Origin: UBA2336 sp036787955
Lineage (GTDB): Bacteria > Bacteroidota > Bacteroidia > Cytophagales > Cyclobacteriaceae
Assembly (NCBI GenBank): GCA_036787955.1
Contig: DAIQOI010000001.1
Span: 1-64,000 of the forward strand
Reading direction: 5' to 3'
Length of the DNA stretch: 64,000 nt
The position numbers were made by a program, and so were the translations under genes. Positions 34,501 through 44,264 of this stretch are shown here, in pieces. The notes beneath the pieces are model-generated. The model saw only the letters and a program-made list of their open reading frames with translations. It was not told where the DNA came from and did no database searches. Position 1 is the stretch's first letter. Every line of letters begins with the position of its first letter.

Positions 34501-35631
34501 ATGAAAAAGAACATGCATCCACGTACCCTGAGTGTACATGCCGGCTCACCGGGTGACCTCCGGTTTGGCGGAACGGTTACCCCGATGTTCCCGTCAGCAG
34601 CCTATGATTACCGCACGGACAATATTTTATATCCCCGCTATTTCAATACTCCCAATCACCGTGCAGTGGCTGAAAAAATGGCCGCCCTTGAAAAAGGTGA
34701 AGATGCACTGACCTTCAGTTCGGGTATGGCAGCTATCTTCACTTCCATCATGGCCATGCTGCGTGCGGGCGACCATGCCGTTTTTCAAAATGACTTATAT
34801 GGCGGCACGCATCATGCCGTGCTGAATGAGCTGAACCGCTACGGCATTGAATATACCCTGGTGGATGCTTCGGACCCGGAAAATTTCAGAAAGGCCATCC
34901 GGAAGAACACCCGCATCCTGTACGTGGAAACCCCCTCCAATCCATTGCTGAAAATTACCGACCTCAATGCTGTGGTTAAACTGGCACGGCAGTACAAACT
35001 CATTACCCTTATCGACAATACGTTTGCCTCACCGGTTAATCAGAATCCGCTTGATTTGGGTATTGATATTGTGTTGCACAGTGGCACCAAATACATTGGC
35101 GGCCACAGCGACCTGATGTGTGGCGTTGTAATTTCATCGCAAAAGCACATTGACATTATCAAACAAAGTGCTATTCATTTTGGCGGTCATGCCGATGCTT
35201 ACACCTGCTGGCTGGTGGAGCGCAGCCTGAAAACATTGTACCTGCGCGTGGAGCAACAGAGCGAAACTGCCCTACAACTGGCCGAATGGTTGGTCAAGCA
35301 CAAAAAAATTGCGCGTGTTTATTATCCGGGTTTAAAAAGTCATCCCGGTTATGCGGTGGCAAGAAAACAAATGAAAGGTTTTGGGGGGATGCTGTCGTTT
35401 GACGTAAAAGGCGATGCCGATAAGGTGGTGAATAAGTTGGAGTTAATCAAACCGGCTGTTAGCCTGGGTGGCGTGGAGAGCACCATCAACCAGCCGCATA
35501 AAACCTCGCACCGCAGGCTTACACCAGCCGAGCGTAAAGCTGCAGGAATTACCGACAGGTTGCTCCGGCTTTCGGTAGGTGTTGAAGATGTGAATGATTT
35601 GATAAAAGATTTGGATAATGCCCTTAAATAA
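34501..35631 (+). CDS. Trans-sulfuration PLP enzyme (cystathionine gamma-synthase / gamma-lyase type)
   Basis: The 376-aa protein is a Cys/Met-metabolism PLP enzyme. The PLP lysine is Lys197 in LHSGTKYIGGHSD. Other conserved parts are YPRYFNTPN, FSSGMAAIF, YVETPSNPLLKI and the C-terminal SLGGVESTINQP. It acts in cystathionine, methionine or cysteine metabolism; by eye I cannot separate synthase, beta-lyase and gamma-lyase activities. It is convergent with the exported PLP-enzyme gene, 4 bp apart. Confidence 0.88.
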   Translation: MKKNMHPRTLSVHAGSPGDLRFGGTVTPMFPSAAYDYRTDNILYPRYFNTPNHRAVAEKMAALEKGEDALTFSSGMAAIFTSIMAMLRAGDHAVFQNDLYGGTHHAVLNELNRYGIEYTLVDASDPENFRKAIRKNTRILYVETPSNPLLKITDLNAVVKLARQYKLITLIDNTFASPVNQNPLDLGIDIVLHSGTKYIGGHSDLMCGVVISSQKHIDIIKQSAIHFGGHADAYTCWLVERSLKTLYLRVEQQSETALQLAEWLVKHKKIARVYYPGLKSHPGYAVARKQMKGFGGMLSFDVKGDADKVVNKLELIKPAVSLGGVESTINQPHKTSHRRLTPAERKAAGITDRLLRLSVGVEDVNDLIKDLDNALK

Positions 35632-35635
35632 GGTA

Positions 35636-36895
35636 TTAGGGCGCCAGGGCTCTCACTATTTGCAGCACTTTGTCCAGTTCTTTCTCACTGTTATAAATGT
35701 GCGTGCACTGCCGCACCCCGAATTCATCTCCCTGTGAACGCGGCCGCATGCGTGCCCGGTTCCAGAATGCATCCTGCAGCTGCGCCCCCGTCATGCCCGC
35801 TACATTGTACACGGTTATACCGGCACACATTTTCTCATCGGCAGGAGAAAAGATTTTTATCCTGGGGATTTTCCGAAGGCCATCGCGCAAATACGACCCC
35901 AGGTATTTGATGCGATCGTATACACGCTGTGGTCCGATTGCCTGGTGAAAATCCAACGCAGCGTCCAGTCCGATTAAAATAGAATAGTTGCCTGTTCCGC
36001 GTTGTGAAAAACGAAAACCTTCGTCTTCATGATTATCCCACTGATAGCTGCTCACCGTAGTCCATAGTGTTTTAAGCAATTCCGGCTTTACCCACATAAA
36101 TCCCGTACCGGGTGGAGCGCCTATCCATTTATGAAAACATCCCACATACGCATCGCAACCTATGTCGGCTACATCCACGTTGATTTGTCCAATAGCCTGG
36201 GCACCATCTAATACGGTAATTATTCCTTTTGACCGCGCTTCTGCGCATATTTCCTTTACCGGAAGAACTGCTCCGCTGCCCGTAATAATATGCGACAGCA
36301 TGAGCACACGGGTTTCGGGGCGTATGGACTTGCGGACGATGGAAAGTACTTCATCTTCATGGCGGATGGGTTTGGGCAGAATCATCTCGCGATACAAGAT
36401 ACCCTCGCGCTTTGACCGTACAAGCCATGAGCTCCTCCCCCCGCCGTGCTCCTGGTTGCTGGTAAGTACTTCATCGCCTGCTTTCAGATTCAGCCCCATG
36501 GCGATGTAACTCATGGCTGTGGTTACATTGTCAGTAAGCGCAACACTGCGCGGGTCGGCATGAATGAGCCGGGCTATTTTTTGCCGCAGATCAGGAAGCG
36601 GATGATAGCCGCTTATCCAGCCGATATCGGTTTTATAATCCCAGTCGGCTATATCGGTAGCCAGTTTTTCAAAGTGTTCAAATACCCGCTGCACCACTAC
36701 TTTGGGCATGGCCCCCACTGTGCCGGTATTAAAAAACACCTTGTCTTTCGACAGCATAAAAGCATCGCGGATTTTTTCCCAGTAATCCGGGTCGCTCGCA
36801 TCGGGTAAGGTAACAGTGTCTGCCCATGTATGAATCCACGGCAGTGATAAGGAAGAAAGTGCCAGCGATTTAAGAACCTCTCTGCGGGAGCTCAT
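35636..36895 (-). CDS. Exported class-V aminotransferase-fold PLP enzyme (Tat signal)
   Basis: The 419-aa protein begins MSSRREVLKSLALSSLSLPW, with a twin-arginine motif followed by a hydrophobic stretch, so export as a folded protein is likely. The PLP fold is intact: FFNTGTVGAMP, VALTDNVTTAMSYIA, VLDGAQAIGQI (Asp230) and Lys256 in VGCFHKWIGAPPGTGFM. It resembles isopenicillin-N epimerase / cysteine desulfurase-like enzymes; the substrate is unknown. The gene lies 15 bp downstream of the exported RidA-like gene, in one operon. Confidence 0.85.
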   Translation of the reverse strand: MSSRREVLKSLALSSLSLPWIHTWADTVTLPDASDPDYWEKIRDAFMLSKDKVFFNTGTVGAMPKVVVQRVFEHFEKLATDIADWDYKTDIGWISGYHPLPDLRQKIARLIHADPRSVALTDNVTTAMSYIAMGLNLKAGDEVLTSNQEHGGGRSSWLVRSKREGILYREMILPKPIRHEDEVLSIVRKSIRPETRVLMLSHIITGSGAVLPVKEICAEARSKGIITVLDGAQAIGQINVDVADIGCDAYVGCFHKWIGAPPGTGFMWVKPELLKTLWTTVSSYQWDNHEDEGFRFSQRGTGNYSILIGLDAALDFHQAIGPQRVYDRIKYLGSYLRDGLRKIPRIKIFSPADEKMCAGITVYNVAGMTGAQLQDAFWNRARMRPRSQGDEFGVRQCTHIYNSEKELDKVLQIVRALAP

Positions 36896-36910
36896 GCCTC
36901 ACAGGGTTGA

Positions 36911-37423
36911 TTATTCTACTTCAACTATCATTTCCACTTCTACGGCAATGTTCGATGGCAGCGCATGCATGCCTACTGCCGATCGCGCATGCATACCGGC
37001 TGGCCCGAATACGGCCACCATCAGATCCGAAAATCCATTCATCACTTTGGGCTGATCGGTGAATCCTTCCGTACAATTTACCATGCCCAAAACTTTTACA
37101 ATCCGCTTTACCCGCTTCAGATCACCCAGTTCGTTTTTCAACGTGGAGAGCATGGCTATACCTACCTGTCGCGCTGCCATATAACCCTGCTCAACCGATA
37201 AATCTTTTCCTACTTTTCCCTGGATGTTGGTTCCATCGGCTTTGGTTGGTCCGTGGCCTGCCAGAAAGATGAGATTGCCCGTGCGTACTGCGCGCACGTA
37301 ATTGGCCATGGGGGCAGGAGGTGTGAACAACTCAATTTTCATTTCCTTGAGTTTGGCTTCCGGATCCTGGGCATACAAAGTAGCCGCACACAACAGAAAA
37401 AACAGCATGATAATGATTCGCAT
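36911..37423 (-). CDS. Exported RidA/YjgF-family protein
   Basis: The 170-aa protein has a signal peptide (MRIIIMLFFLLCAATLYAQ) and then a RidA domain with GNLIFLAGHGPTKADG, the helix QVGIAMLSTLKNELGDLKRV, and a C-terminal HARSAVGMHALPSNIAVEVE whose Arg is the substrate-binding one in active deaminases. RidA hydrolyses reactive enamine/imine products of PLP enzymes. It directly precedes the exported PLP enzyme gene, and the pair suggests joint action in the periplasm. Confidence 0.88.
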   Translation of the reverse strand: MRIIIMLFFLLCAATLYAQDPEAKLKEMKIELFTPPAPMANYVRAVRTGNLIFLAGHGPTKADGTNIQGKVGKDLSVEQGYMAARQVGIAMLSTLKNELGDLKRVKRIVKVLGMVNCTEGFTDQPKVMNGFSDLMVAVFGPAGMHARSAVGMHALPSNIAVEVEMIVEVE

Positions 37424-37522
37424 AGTTCTGATTTTTATTATTTAAAAATAAGCAATGCGTTTTACTTATGCGGCCGGATTTTTATTACCGGCAGTAAGGT
37501 ATCTTTGGGCTACCTATTTTTG

Positions 37523-38101
37523 ATGGAAAAAGATAAAAGAAAACGTTGCCCCTGGTGCCTGAAAACACCTTTGTACATTCATTATCACGATAACGAATGG
37601 GGTGTGCCGGTGCACGATGACCGCAAACATTTTGAATTTCTTATCCTTGAAGCCGCTCAGGCCGGTTTAAGCTGGCTTACCATTCTGAACAGGCGCGAAG
37701 CCTACCGGAAGGCTTTTGCGCAATTTGATCCGGAAAAAGTAGCGCGATTTACTAAATCCCACATCGAAAAATTACTCTCCCACTCCGGCATCATCCGTAA
37801 CCGGCTGAAAACAGAAGCTGCCGTAAACAATGCGAAAAAATTTTTGGATATTCAGGATGCGTTCGGAAGTTTTGACAATTACATCTGGCTGTTTACTGGT
37901 GGTAAACAGGTGGTTAATACATGGAAATATCCGAAACAGGTTCCGGCCACTTCACGGCAATCGGATGCGTTGAGCAAAGACCTGAAACAACGAGGCTTTA
38001 AGTTTACAGGCAGCACCATTATGTACGCCCACATGCAGGCCTGCGGGCTGGTGAACGACCACCTGGTGGATTGTTTCCGGTACCGCGAAGTGCAACGGTA
38101 A
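37523..38101 (+). CDS. tag: DNA-3-methyladenine glycosylase I
   Basis: The start at 37523 gives MEKDKRKRCPWCLKTPLYIH; a longer frame from 37253 runs antisense through the RidA-like gene and is rejected. The 192-aa protein has the Tag features HDNEWGVPVHDDRKHFEFL, EAAQAGLSWLTIL, a zinc-type CPW near the N-terminus and MYAHMQACGLVNDHLVDCF at the end. It removes 3-methyladenine from alkylated DNA. It is convergent with the barrel-like gene, 10 bp away. Confidence 0.94.
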   Translation: MEKDKRKRCPWCLKTPLYIHYHDNEWGVPVHDDRKHFEFLILEAAQAGLSWLTILNRREAYRKAFAQFDPEKVARFTKSHIEKLLSHSGIIRNRLKTEAAVNNAKKFLDIQDAFGSFDNYIWLFTGGKQVVNTWKYPKQVPATSRQSDALSKDLKQRGFKFTGSTIMYAHMQACGLVNDHLVDCFRYREVQR

Positions 38102-38111
38102 AAAGGAGGTA

Positions 38112-38828
38112 TCAGAAGCCCAGGTTATAGCCTATACTGAAAAGAACCGGGAAAACAAACTGTTTGGTAAGCTTGCCATATTCTATAAATTCCTTATCCC
38201 GAAAAGGAACTAAAAAAGCTAACGAGGTATAATTCTTCTGGCGGTACTTGCCCACAAGTTTAACCCCCATGCCAACAGAAAAGCCGTAGTATGTTTTCTC
38301 ATTTTCGCCTCCCACAATTACGGCATTATACCCGTACATGGCCGTCAGGTAGGCGGTAGCAGATCGTCGAGGAGTAAATTTGAAGTCGAGACCAACATTG
38401 TAGCCCAGTTCATTAAGATTATAACCAAGCCCTGCAAAAAGGCCAACCGGCTTATCCGTTAACAACGTTAACTTGGTGCCAAGGCCGCCATATTCCAAGC
38501 CTAAACCAAATCCGAAACTGCCGTTCGAAGTATATTCGGTGTACTCCTTCGGTGCTTCAATCGGGCCGAGTCTTTTAGACTTCAGATAAACTGTAACACC
38601 ATTTGATCGTAACGTGTACAGGGAAACTGAGTCCGGCTCGGCTTCCCAAAAAGAAACGGAACGGATTTGATTCAGTGCATAGACCGATGTTTGTGTAAAC
38701 AACTGAATATCGGTAACCTTGGTTACCACAACATTTGTCTTTAACTCATTTGTAAACCGAATGGTTGCCGGCTGCGCCCTGAGAACGACCCAGCCAAAAA
38801 CTGAAATGATGAAGAATAACAAACGCAC
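38112..38828 (-). CDS. Exported protein with predicted outer-membrane barrel
   Basis: The 238-aa protein has a signal peptide (VVLRAQ, about 19). Residues 20-95 are beta-rich. The rest has alternating strands with Gly/Tyr (GSFGFGLGLEYGGLGTKLTL, GLFAGLGYNLNELGYNVGLD), ending in an aromatic FSIGYNLGF that fits an outer-membrane insertion signal. It is probably a small barrel; no closer family is recognised. Confidence 0.65.
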   Translation of the reverse strand: MRLLFFIISVFGWVVLRAQPATIRFTNELKTNVVVTKVTDIQLFTQTSVYALNQIRSVSFWEAEPDSVSLYTLRSNGVTVYLKSKRLGPIEAPKEYTEYTSNGSFGFGLGLEYGGLGTKLTLLTDKPVGLFAGLGYNLNELGYNVGLDFKFTPRRSATAYLTAMYGYNAVIVGGENEKTYYGFSVGMGVKLVGKYRQKNYTSLAFLVPFRDKEFIEYGKLTKQFVFPVLFSIGYNLGF

Positions 38829-38866
38829 AGTATAAAAGTATAGAAAAGTGCCGGATAATTAAACAC

Positions 38867-40429
38867 CTACTTTCTCGGAAATTTTTTTTCGGCATTGGCT
38901 GCAAACCACGCAAATGCTGCCGTGATGATGGCGTTATGTTTTAGGTCGGCCTCAACAGCTTTATCGTAGAGGTCCATGCTGGTATGGTGGGTACGCGTGC
39001 CGTACTCAATCGGATCCTGTATAAACTGAAACCCGGGTAGCCCGATGGCATCGAACGACAGATGGTCGGTTCCGCCAGTATTGCGTAAGGTAAGTGTAGA
39101 GGCCCCCCATTTTTCAAAGGGCTTCAGCCATTCGCGGAATACTGGTCGTGCGTTTTCGTTGCCCTGCAAATAAACACCCCGGTATTTGCCTGAGCCGTTA
39201 TCCATGTTGAAATACACCGAAAATTTTTCTCCTGCAGCGGTCAGGCGGATGGAGTCGTACGGAAAGGACTTGTCGAGGCGTTCGCCAAGCACGCGCCTGA
39301 CGTAGGATCGCGAGCCCAGCAATCCCTGCTCTTCACCACCCCACAGCGCAATGCGGATGGTCCTGCGGGGTTGTTGTCCCAGCGACCTCAAAATGCGCAT
39401 GGCCTCCATCATCACAGCCGATCCGCAGGCGTTGTCGGTGGTGCCGGTGCCGCTGTGCCATGAATCCAGGTGAGCGCCTATCATTACCACCTCATCTTTT
39501 AAATCCGTACCCGGAATTTCGGCAATCACATTAAAACCCTGTTCGGCCGGGAAGAATTCGGTTTCCAGTGACATTTCCAGGCGCACCGTAAGTCCATCCT
39601 GAATTTGCCGTACTATGCGGTTGTAATGCTCGGCAGCCACCACTACCTGCGGCAGTATTTTGGGGGCCTGGGCACTGCGCGATGACAATCGTTGCTCAAA
39701 CGGCACCTCGGGCGGATAGGGTACCGTGGCGGCTGCCACCATCACCGTGCCATCTTCCAGCCGGAAACTGGGGCTGGCCTCCAGTATGGCCAGCGCACCT
39801 TCTTTTATGCACAAATCCCATTTGAGCCAGGCCAGCCGTTGCGGCTCGGTGGGCGCCTGAAACCTGCGTCCGGTAAAGGCTTCGGTTGGGCCGGAGTTGG
39901 CCAGGTCCAGCAAATCCTTTTCATCCAGCCTGCGGGCATCGGGCTCGAAGCCGGGCTTAACCGGCGTGGGCAGGCTGAACAACACAAACTTACCTTTCAG
40001 CTTACCGCGGTACTTTTCCAAGTCGCTTTCCGACTTCAAATCAAGATAAACCGCTTCGGCAGCTACCGTACCCTTGATGCCCGGTGACCAGGCCTTCGGA
40101 TAGGCAATAACCGGAAAATATACAGGCGATAAGGCCGAGAGATGAAATTTCTTCAGCTGCCATCCGCGCCCAAATTCCTCACCCCAGTAGTCGAAGTGCA
40201 CATTCTGCAAGCCCCACGATTCCATCGTCGTTTTGGCATACTCAGCAGCCCTTTTGTACCCCGGAGAATTGGTGAGGCGCGGGCCATGCACATCGGTAAG
40301 CATGTGTAGTAGCTGCATGACCTGCGAGCGGTTCAGGCCTTCGTCTTTTATTTGAGGAATAAGGGTAGTGTCGGTTTGTTGCGCAAACACTACGCCACCC
40401 AGCAAAAGGAGAACAACCAATAGCCGCAT
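38867..40429 (-). CDS. Exported M28-family metallopeptidase
   Basis: The ATG at 40429 gives the signal MRLLVVLLLLGGVVFAQ; a start at 40462 adds 11 residues. The 520-aa protein has a protease-associated insert, then the M28 zinc site: His/Asp in MIGAHLDSWHSGTGTTDNA, Glu pair in LWGGEEQGLLGSR, Asp in FNMDNGSGKY and His in TGGTDHLSFD. It is likely a periplasmic or secreted aminopeptidase or carboxypeptidase. It lies 38 bp downstream of the barrel-like gene in chromosome order, but transcription runs towards that gene. Confidence 0.92.
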   Translation of the reverse strand: MRLLVVLLLLGGVVFAQQTDTTLIPQIKDEGLNRSQVMQLLHMLTDVHGPRLTNSPGYKRAAEYAKTTMESWGLQNVHFDYWGEEFGRGWQLKKFHLSALSPVYFPVIAYPKAWSPGIKGTVAAEAVYLDLKSESDLEKYRGKLKGKFVLFSLPTPVKPGFEPDARRLDEKDLLDLANSGPTEAFTGRRFQAPTEPQRLAWLKWDLCIKEGALAILEASPSFRLEDGTVMVAAATVPYPPEVPFEQRLSSRSAQAPKILPQVVVAAEHYNRIVRQIQDGLTVRLEMSLETEFFPAEQGFNVIAEIPGTDLKDEVVMIGAHLDSWHSGTGTTDNACGSAVMMEAMRILRSLGQQPRRTIRIALWGGEEQGLLGSRSYVRRVLGERLDKSFPYDSIRLTAAGEKFSVYFNMDNGSGKYRGVYLQGNENARPVFREWLKPFEKWGASTLTLRNTGGTDHLSFDAIGLPGFQFIQDPIEYGTRTHHTSMDLYDKAVEADLKHNAIITAAFAWFAANAEKKFPRK

Positions 40430-40495
40430 AATACCCTGGATTATACCGGAAATATAGAACAATGCGGATAAATGCCGTTAACCGCTGGTGTAAGG

Positions 40496-41215
40496 TTAAT
40501 TGATGAGGTAGTACTCGGCCATGTGTACGGGCACATTGTGAACATAATCTGTTTGCTGGATACTCAGCAGGCCGTCCCGGATGAAGAAGCAGGAGTAAAA
40601 ACTAAAGTTTTCTGCATCCCGTACGTGCGTTAACTTCAATTCAACAACGTTTGTATAGGTATTACCCCCAACGCCAAACGTGTTATGACAAACAACCTGC
40701 AATGCGGGGTTGCAATCCAGCATGCGCTGGTCATTGAACTGCAGGACTTGATCAACACGCAGGTAATCGCCCGAACCTTGGACAGCGCGTTCCCAGCGAT
40801 AAGGTTCCAGAACTTTAACATGTTTTTTTACCGGTTCCAGACCTCTGGCCGTACGTGATTTTAACGGAACCGCTACCAGCACAGGGAACCATACTGTATC
40901 AGCCAAAAATGATATTACCTCTACCTCCAGTTTTTCTTTTTCCGGACAACACTCCAGGCAGTCGTTAACAACCACGCTCAGGTACTCTGTTCTCTTTTGA
41001 ATACGAACATCAAAATCAACGCCATTGGTATGGCGGAAATTAAGAACCTGGCCATCGGTGTAAGGAAGAAGATGGCGCTGTGTGCTCTCCAGCCGGTAAC
41101 TGGTTTCCTTTTCATCATTAAAACAACAGGCCGACAGGTGCACCACCCACAACAGTACTGCCATGACCAAAACAGTCTGGATCAACCCGGTGATTATCCG
41201 ACTCATTGCAGTCAT
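40496..41215 (-). CDS. Cysteine-rich membrane-anchored or lipid-anchored protein, unknown
   Basis: The 239-aa protein has an N-terminal hydrophobic segment (about 8-28) ending HLSACCFN, which may be a lipobox (Cys30) or a membrane anchor. The rest is beta-rich and unusually rich in cysteine: DCLECCPEK at about 90, DCNPALQVVC and FYSCFF. No family is recognised. It follows the AsmA-like gene by 5 bp and may be cotranscribed with it. Confidence 0.6.
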   Translation of the reverse strand: MTAMSRIITGLIQTVLVMAVLLWVVHLSACCFNDEKETSYRLESTQRHLLPYTDGQVLNFRHTNGVDFDVRIQKRTEYLSVVVNDCLECCPEKEKLEVEVISFLADTVWFPVLVAVPLKSRTARGLEPVKKHVKVLEPYRWERAVQGSGDYLRVDQVLQFNDQRMLDCNPALQVVCHNTFGVGGNTYTNVVELKLTHVRDAENFSFYSCFFIRDGLLSIQQTDYVHNVPVHMAEYYLIN

Positions 41216-41220
41216 AACCG

Positions 41221-44178
41221 TTAGTTTTTCTTTTTCTTCAGCAGGTTCTGAATGGCTTTAACACCTTCATCCACAGCCTTCTTTTTGAGGTCTTCAGGCT
41301 TGGCCACGCTGTCGCGCCGGGCCGAATCGACTTTGGATGGCTGATTGGTTTTACCCCCTAACAGGCCTGATACCAGTTCGCCTGCTTTCTTTTCTGCTTC
41401 CTGTTTTACTGCTTCAGTAACAGCCTGTTGTACCTGCTGTTTTTGTTCGGTCATTACCAGCCGGGGTTGCGGATTGGCAAAAGTGCCCCCCAGGGCAATG
41501 GTAACCGGAACAGGGGCATTGGGGTCGGTTTTTCCACCAGTATATTGGCTTACAAACGTATTAAACTGAGCCCCCAGCTTGCCGGCCGGCACTTCCATGC
41601 GAAGGTTATAGGCAATGGAACCGTCCAGGCCGGTACTTCCGGCTACAGTGGTCTTATATTGACCAAATTTTACATCAAATGGTTTTACACTCAGGCGCCC
41701 GTCTCTTATAGATGCCGACATAATAACGTCTTTCAGGGTAACTTCATTGCTGTCATCCAGTTTGGTTAACGAAGTTATGCCCGCCACCAGCTTGGATTCA
41801 CGAAGGGCAGCCTGGGCAATTTTCACCAGACCGTCCCCATTAACGGTCTTCAGGTTGGGCATCAGGTTAGGTAACAGTTCACCGCTGATTTTAAAATCGG
41901 TTGAGAAATTGCCGTTCACCAGACCTGCCACCGGTGCATAAGTGCGCACTACCGAGAATGAGTTGGCTGCCTGCGCTATGGAAAGGCTTTCAATCTTCAG
42001 TGCGAAGTCGTATTTCGGATGCTGCAGGTCGCGCGGATCATAGGTTCCGTTCACGATAAATGACCCGCCCAGCAGATTGAACGATAAGCCGCTGAGGTTA
42101 GCCACGCCATCGCGCACTACAACATCGCCGGTTGCATTGGTTATGGTGTAATCCATCATCTTAACCGTACGAATAGATGACCGCAACAGAAAGTCAATAT
42201 TTTTCGGAACGGGTATCACTCCATAGGAAGCCGTGTCGGCAGCGGGGGTCTCCTCTCCGCTGTCGGTCATAAATTCGTTCAGGTCCATGAAGTTGGAGGT
42301 AAACGTCATGGTTCCCTTCAGCAACTCATTCTGCCGAAACACATAACCAATGTAATTAGCAATTGAACCACTAACATTAAAATCACTCCGGCCGATAGTG
42401 CCCTTTAGTTCTTTGAGTTCCATTTTCTTTGGATCAAAGGATAATTCGGCTGAGGTGATGGTAACCGCATAGGGTAATTCAGCAGCTGTGTATTTGAATC
42501 CTGAAAGAATGGCATGACCACTGGTAGGCAGGCGGTCGTAGCGTTCGGCCATTACGTCCGACATCCGCCCTTCGGTTTGTAAGTTGGCTTTCACCTTTCC
42601 GGCAAGGGTCATCCCCTCAAGGGGAAATATTTTGGTCATTTTTTCCAGATCAATGCCCCCGTTGGCTTTTACATTCCAGGTATAATCATCCAGGTTGCGA
42701 ATCAGCACATCGGCAGTAAATTTTTCATTGTCCATTACCATGGCAAAGTCGTTTACAGCAATTACCGTTTCGGCCATCTTGCCCGAGGTGTTTTTGATGC
42801 TGGCTTTAAACTGCATATCCTGAAGCGGCAAGGGAAATTCCGCTGACTTCACGTAACCATTGGCCAGTGCCATGGATGCGTCTATAGCCGGTATAACTTT
42901 TTTCAGGCTGTCGTACACGCCCTTTGCGGTAAGCGATATCGAATAATCTCCTTTCAGATCCAATCCCTGCACGGGAAACATCTGGTTTATTTCACCCAGG
43001 TTGAGCCGGGCTTTCAGGTAAGCATCTACCTGTGTGGGATACAGCCTGGAAATGAGCGCCCGGGCATCGAACGGATTGGATCCGAAATCGAGATGAAATT
43101 TTTTCACGTCCACAACGGTGTTTTCCATTACGCCATCGGTGTTTTCGATCTTCAAATCGAGCTGAATATTTGACACCGGTTTGGGCAGGTCGGGATAGCG
43201 GAACATGCCGTCATTTACCAGGAGATTCAAACCAAAGGCCGGAAGCTGCTTTTCGCTGTAAATTCCCTTTACGTAACCGGAAAAAGCCAGCTCACCATCT
43301 GTCTGCAGGTTTTTAAAATTGTCGGTGTACATGCCGGGCACCAGCGACAACAGGCTTTTGAAGGTATTTGCAGGGCTTTTGAAAGCAATGTCCATGTCGA
43401 AGTTGTCGTCATTCATTTTCAGCCAGCCGTCAAAACTTATTACGAAGTCGTTGATCTGTGCTGTGTTTTTCTTGAAAGTGTACTTGCTGTAATTGTCGCT
43501 GATGGAAATCACCGCATCGGCAATCGCTTTTTTGTTGGTCAGGTACATGGTTCCTCCATAACCGGCATTTACCGTATCGGCAACGGTATAGGTTTTTAAA
43601 TCGAACACATCCTGTGTAAAATCACCACTGCCGCGGTGATTCATGTTTTTCAGTTCGAGGTAAAAAGGAATGGATTTATCATCGTACACAATATCTCCCT
43701 GCACTACTTCCCAGTGGTCAATCCCGAATGAAAAGGTGGATGGCTCTTCTTCCGTTGCCACCGTATCGGCCGAAGGAATGGCGATATCATAGTTGGCCCG
43801 GCCGTCTTCCAGCACTTTGATGTTGATAACAGGCCTGACCAGCGTAATGCCTTTAAGGCGCAGCTGGTCGCCAAACAGTACATCTTTCAGATTGATTTCC
43901 ACCTCCAGTCTTTCGGTTGCAAAAAGTACCTCTCCGGCAAAAGGTTCGCGGTTTATCACACCAAAATCGCTGAGTTGAACCGTGATGTTGGGAAAGTTCC
44001 TGAACAGCGTAAGCCTGAACTTATCCGCATCAAAAACCACATCGGCATTGACCGATTTGGCTATTTCACGGTCTATGGCCGCTTTGATTTCATCTTTGAA
44101 GATAACGGGAAGAACGAAAGCAGCGGCAAGCAACACCACAATAAAAATCACAAATCCGATAACAATTTTCCTGAGCAT
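41221..44178 (-). CDS. AsmA-like protein (985 aa)
   Basis: The protein has one N-terminal transmembrane helix (about 7-28), then DADKFRLTLFRNFPNITVQL, the AsmA N-terminal pattern. A very long run of beta strands and hydrophobic groove repeats follows (for example LDLKGDYSISLTAKGVYDS), then a charged Gln/Lys-rich C-terminus. AsmA-like proteins are thought to bridge inner and outer membranes and move phospholipids. A TACCTTTG box lies 22 bp upstream. Its role here is inferred from family. Confidence 0.87.
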   Translation of the reverse strand: MLRKIVIGFVIFIVVLLAAAFVLPVIFKDEIKAAIDREIAKSVNADVVFDADKFRLTLFRNFPNITVQLSDFGVINREPFAGEVLFATERLEVEINLKDVLFGDQLRLKGITLVRPVINIKVLEDGRANYDIAIPSADTVATEEEPSTFSFGIDHWEVVQGDIVYDDKSIPFYLELKNMNHRGSGDFTQDVFDLKTYTVADTVNAGYGGTMYLTNKKAIADAVISISDNYSKYTFKKNTAQINDFVISFDGWLKMNDDNFDMDIAFKSPANTFKSLLSLVPGMYTDNFKNLQTDGELAFSGYVKGIYSEKQLPAFGLNLLVNDGMFRYPDLPKPVSNIQLDLKIENTDGVMENTVVDVKKFHLDFGSNPFDARALISRLYPTQVDAYLKARLNLGEINQMFPVQGLDLKGDYSISLTAKGVYDSLKKVIPAIDASMALANGYVKSAEFPLPLQDMQFKASIKNTSGKMAETVIAVNDFAMVMDNEKFTADVLIRNLDDYTWNVKANGGIDLEKMTKIFPLEGMTLAGKVKANLQTEGRMSDVMAERYDRLPTSGHAILSGFKYTAAELPYAVTITSAELSFDPKKMELKELKGTIGRSDFNVSGSIANYIGYVFRQNELLKGTMTFTSNFMDLNEFMTDSGEETPAADTASYGVIPVPKNIDFLLRSSIRTVKMMDYTITNATGDVVVRDGVANLSGLSFNLLGGSFIVNGTYDPRDLQHPKYDFALKIESLSIAQAANSFSVVRTYAPVAGLVNGNFSTDFKISGELLPNLMPNLKTVNGDGLVKIAQAALRESKLVAGITSLTKLDDSNEVTLKDVIMSASIRDGRLSVKPFDVKFGQYKTTVAGSTGLDGSIAYNLRMEVPAGKLGAQFNTFVSQYTGGKTDPNAPVPVTIALGGTFANPQPRLVMTEQKQQVQQAVTEAVKQEAEKKAGELVSGLLGGKTNQPSKVDSARRDSVAKPEDLKKKAVDEGVKAIQNLLKKKKN

Positions 44179-44200
44179 AACCGAGCCGGTTTTGAGTTAA

Positions 44201-44208
44201 CAAAGGTA
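44201..44208 (-). promoter_or_regulatory. Candidate -7 box (TACCTTTG) for the AsmA-like gene
   Basis: The minus strand reads TACCTTTG, an exact TAnnTTTG match, 22 bp before the ATG at 44178. No proper -33 element is seen at 19-21 bp. Confidence 0.4.
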
Positions 44209-44264
44209 CAAAAGGTGACAGCAAAAATCCGGCCGGTGGCGGTGATTTAAACGGTTATTACCGA

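Noticed and set aside
37253..37522. N-terminal extension of the tag gene
   Set aside because: It runs antisense through the RidA-like gene, and tag homologues begin at about MEKDKRKRCPWC.
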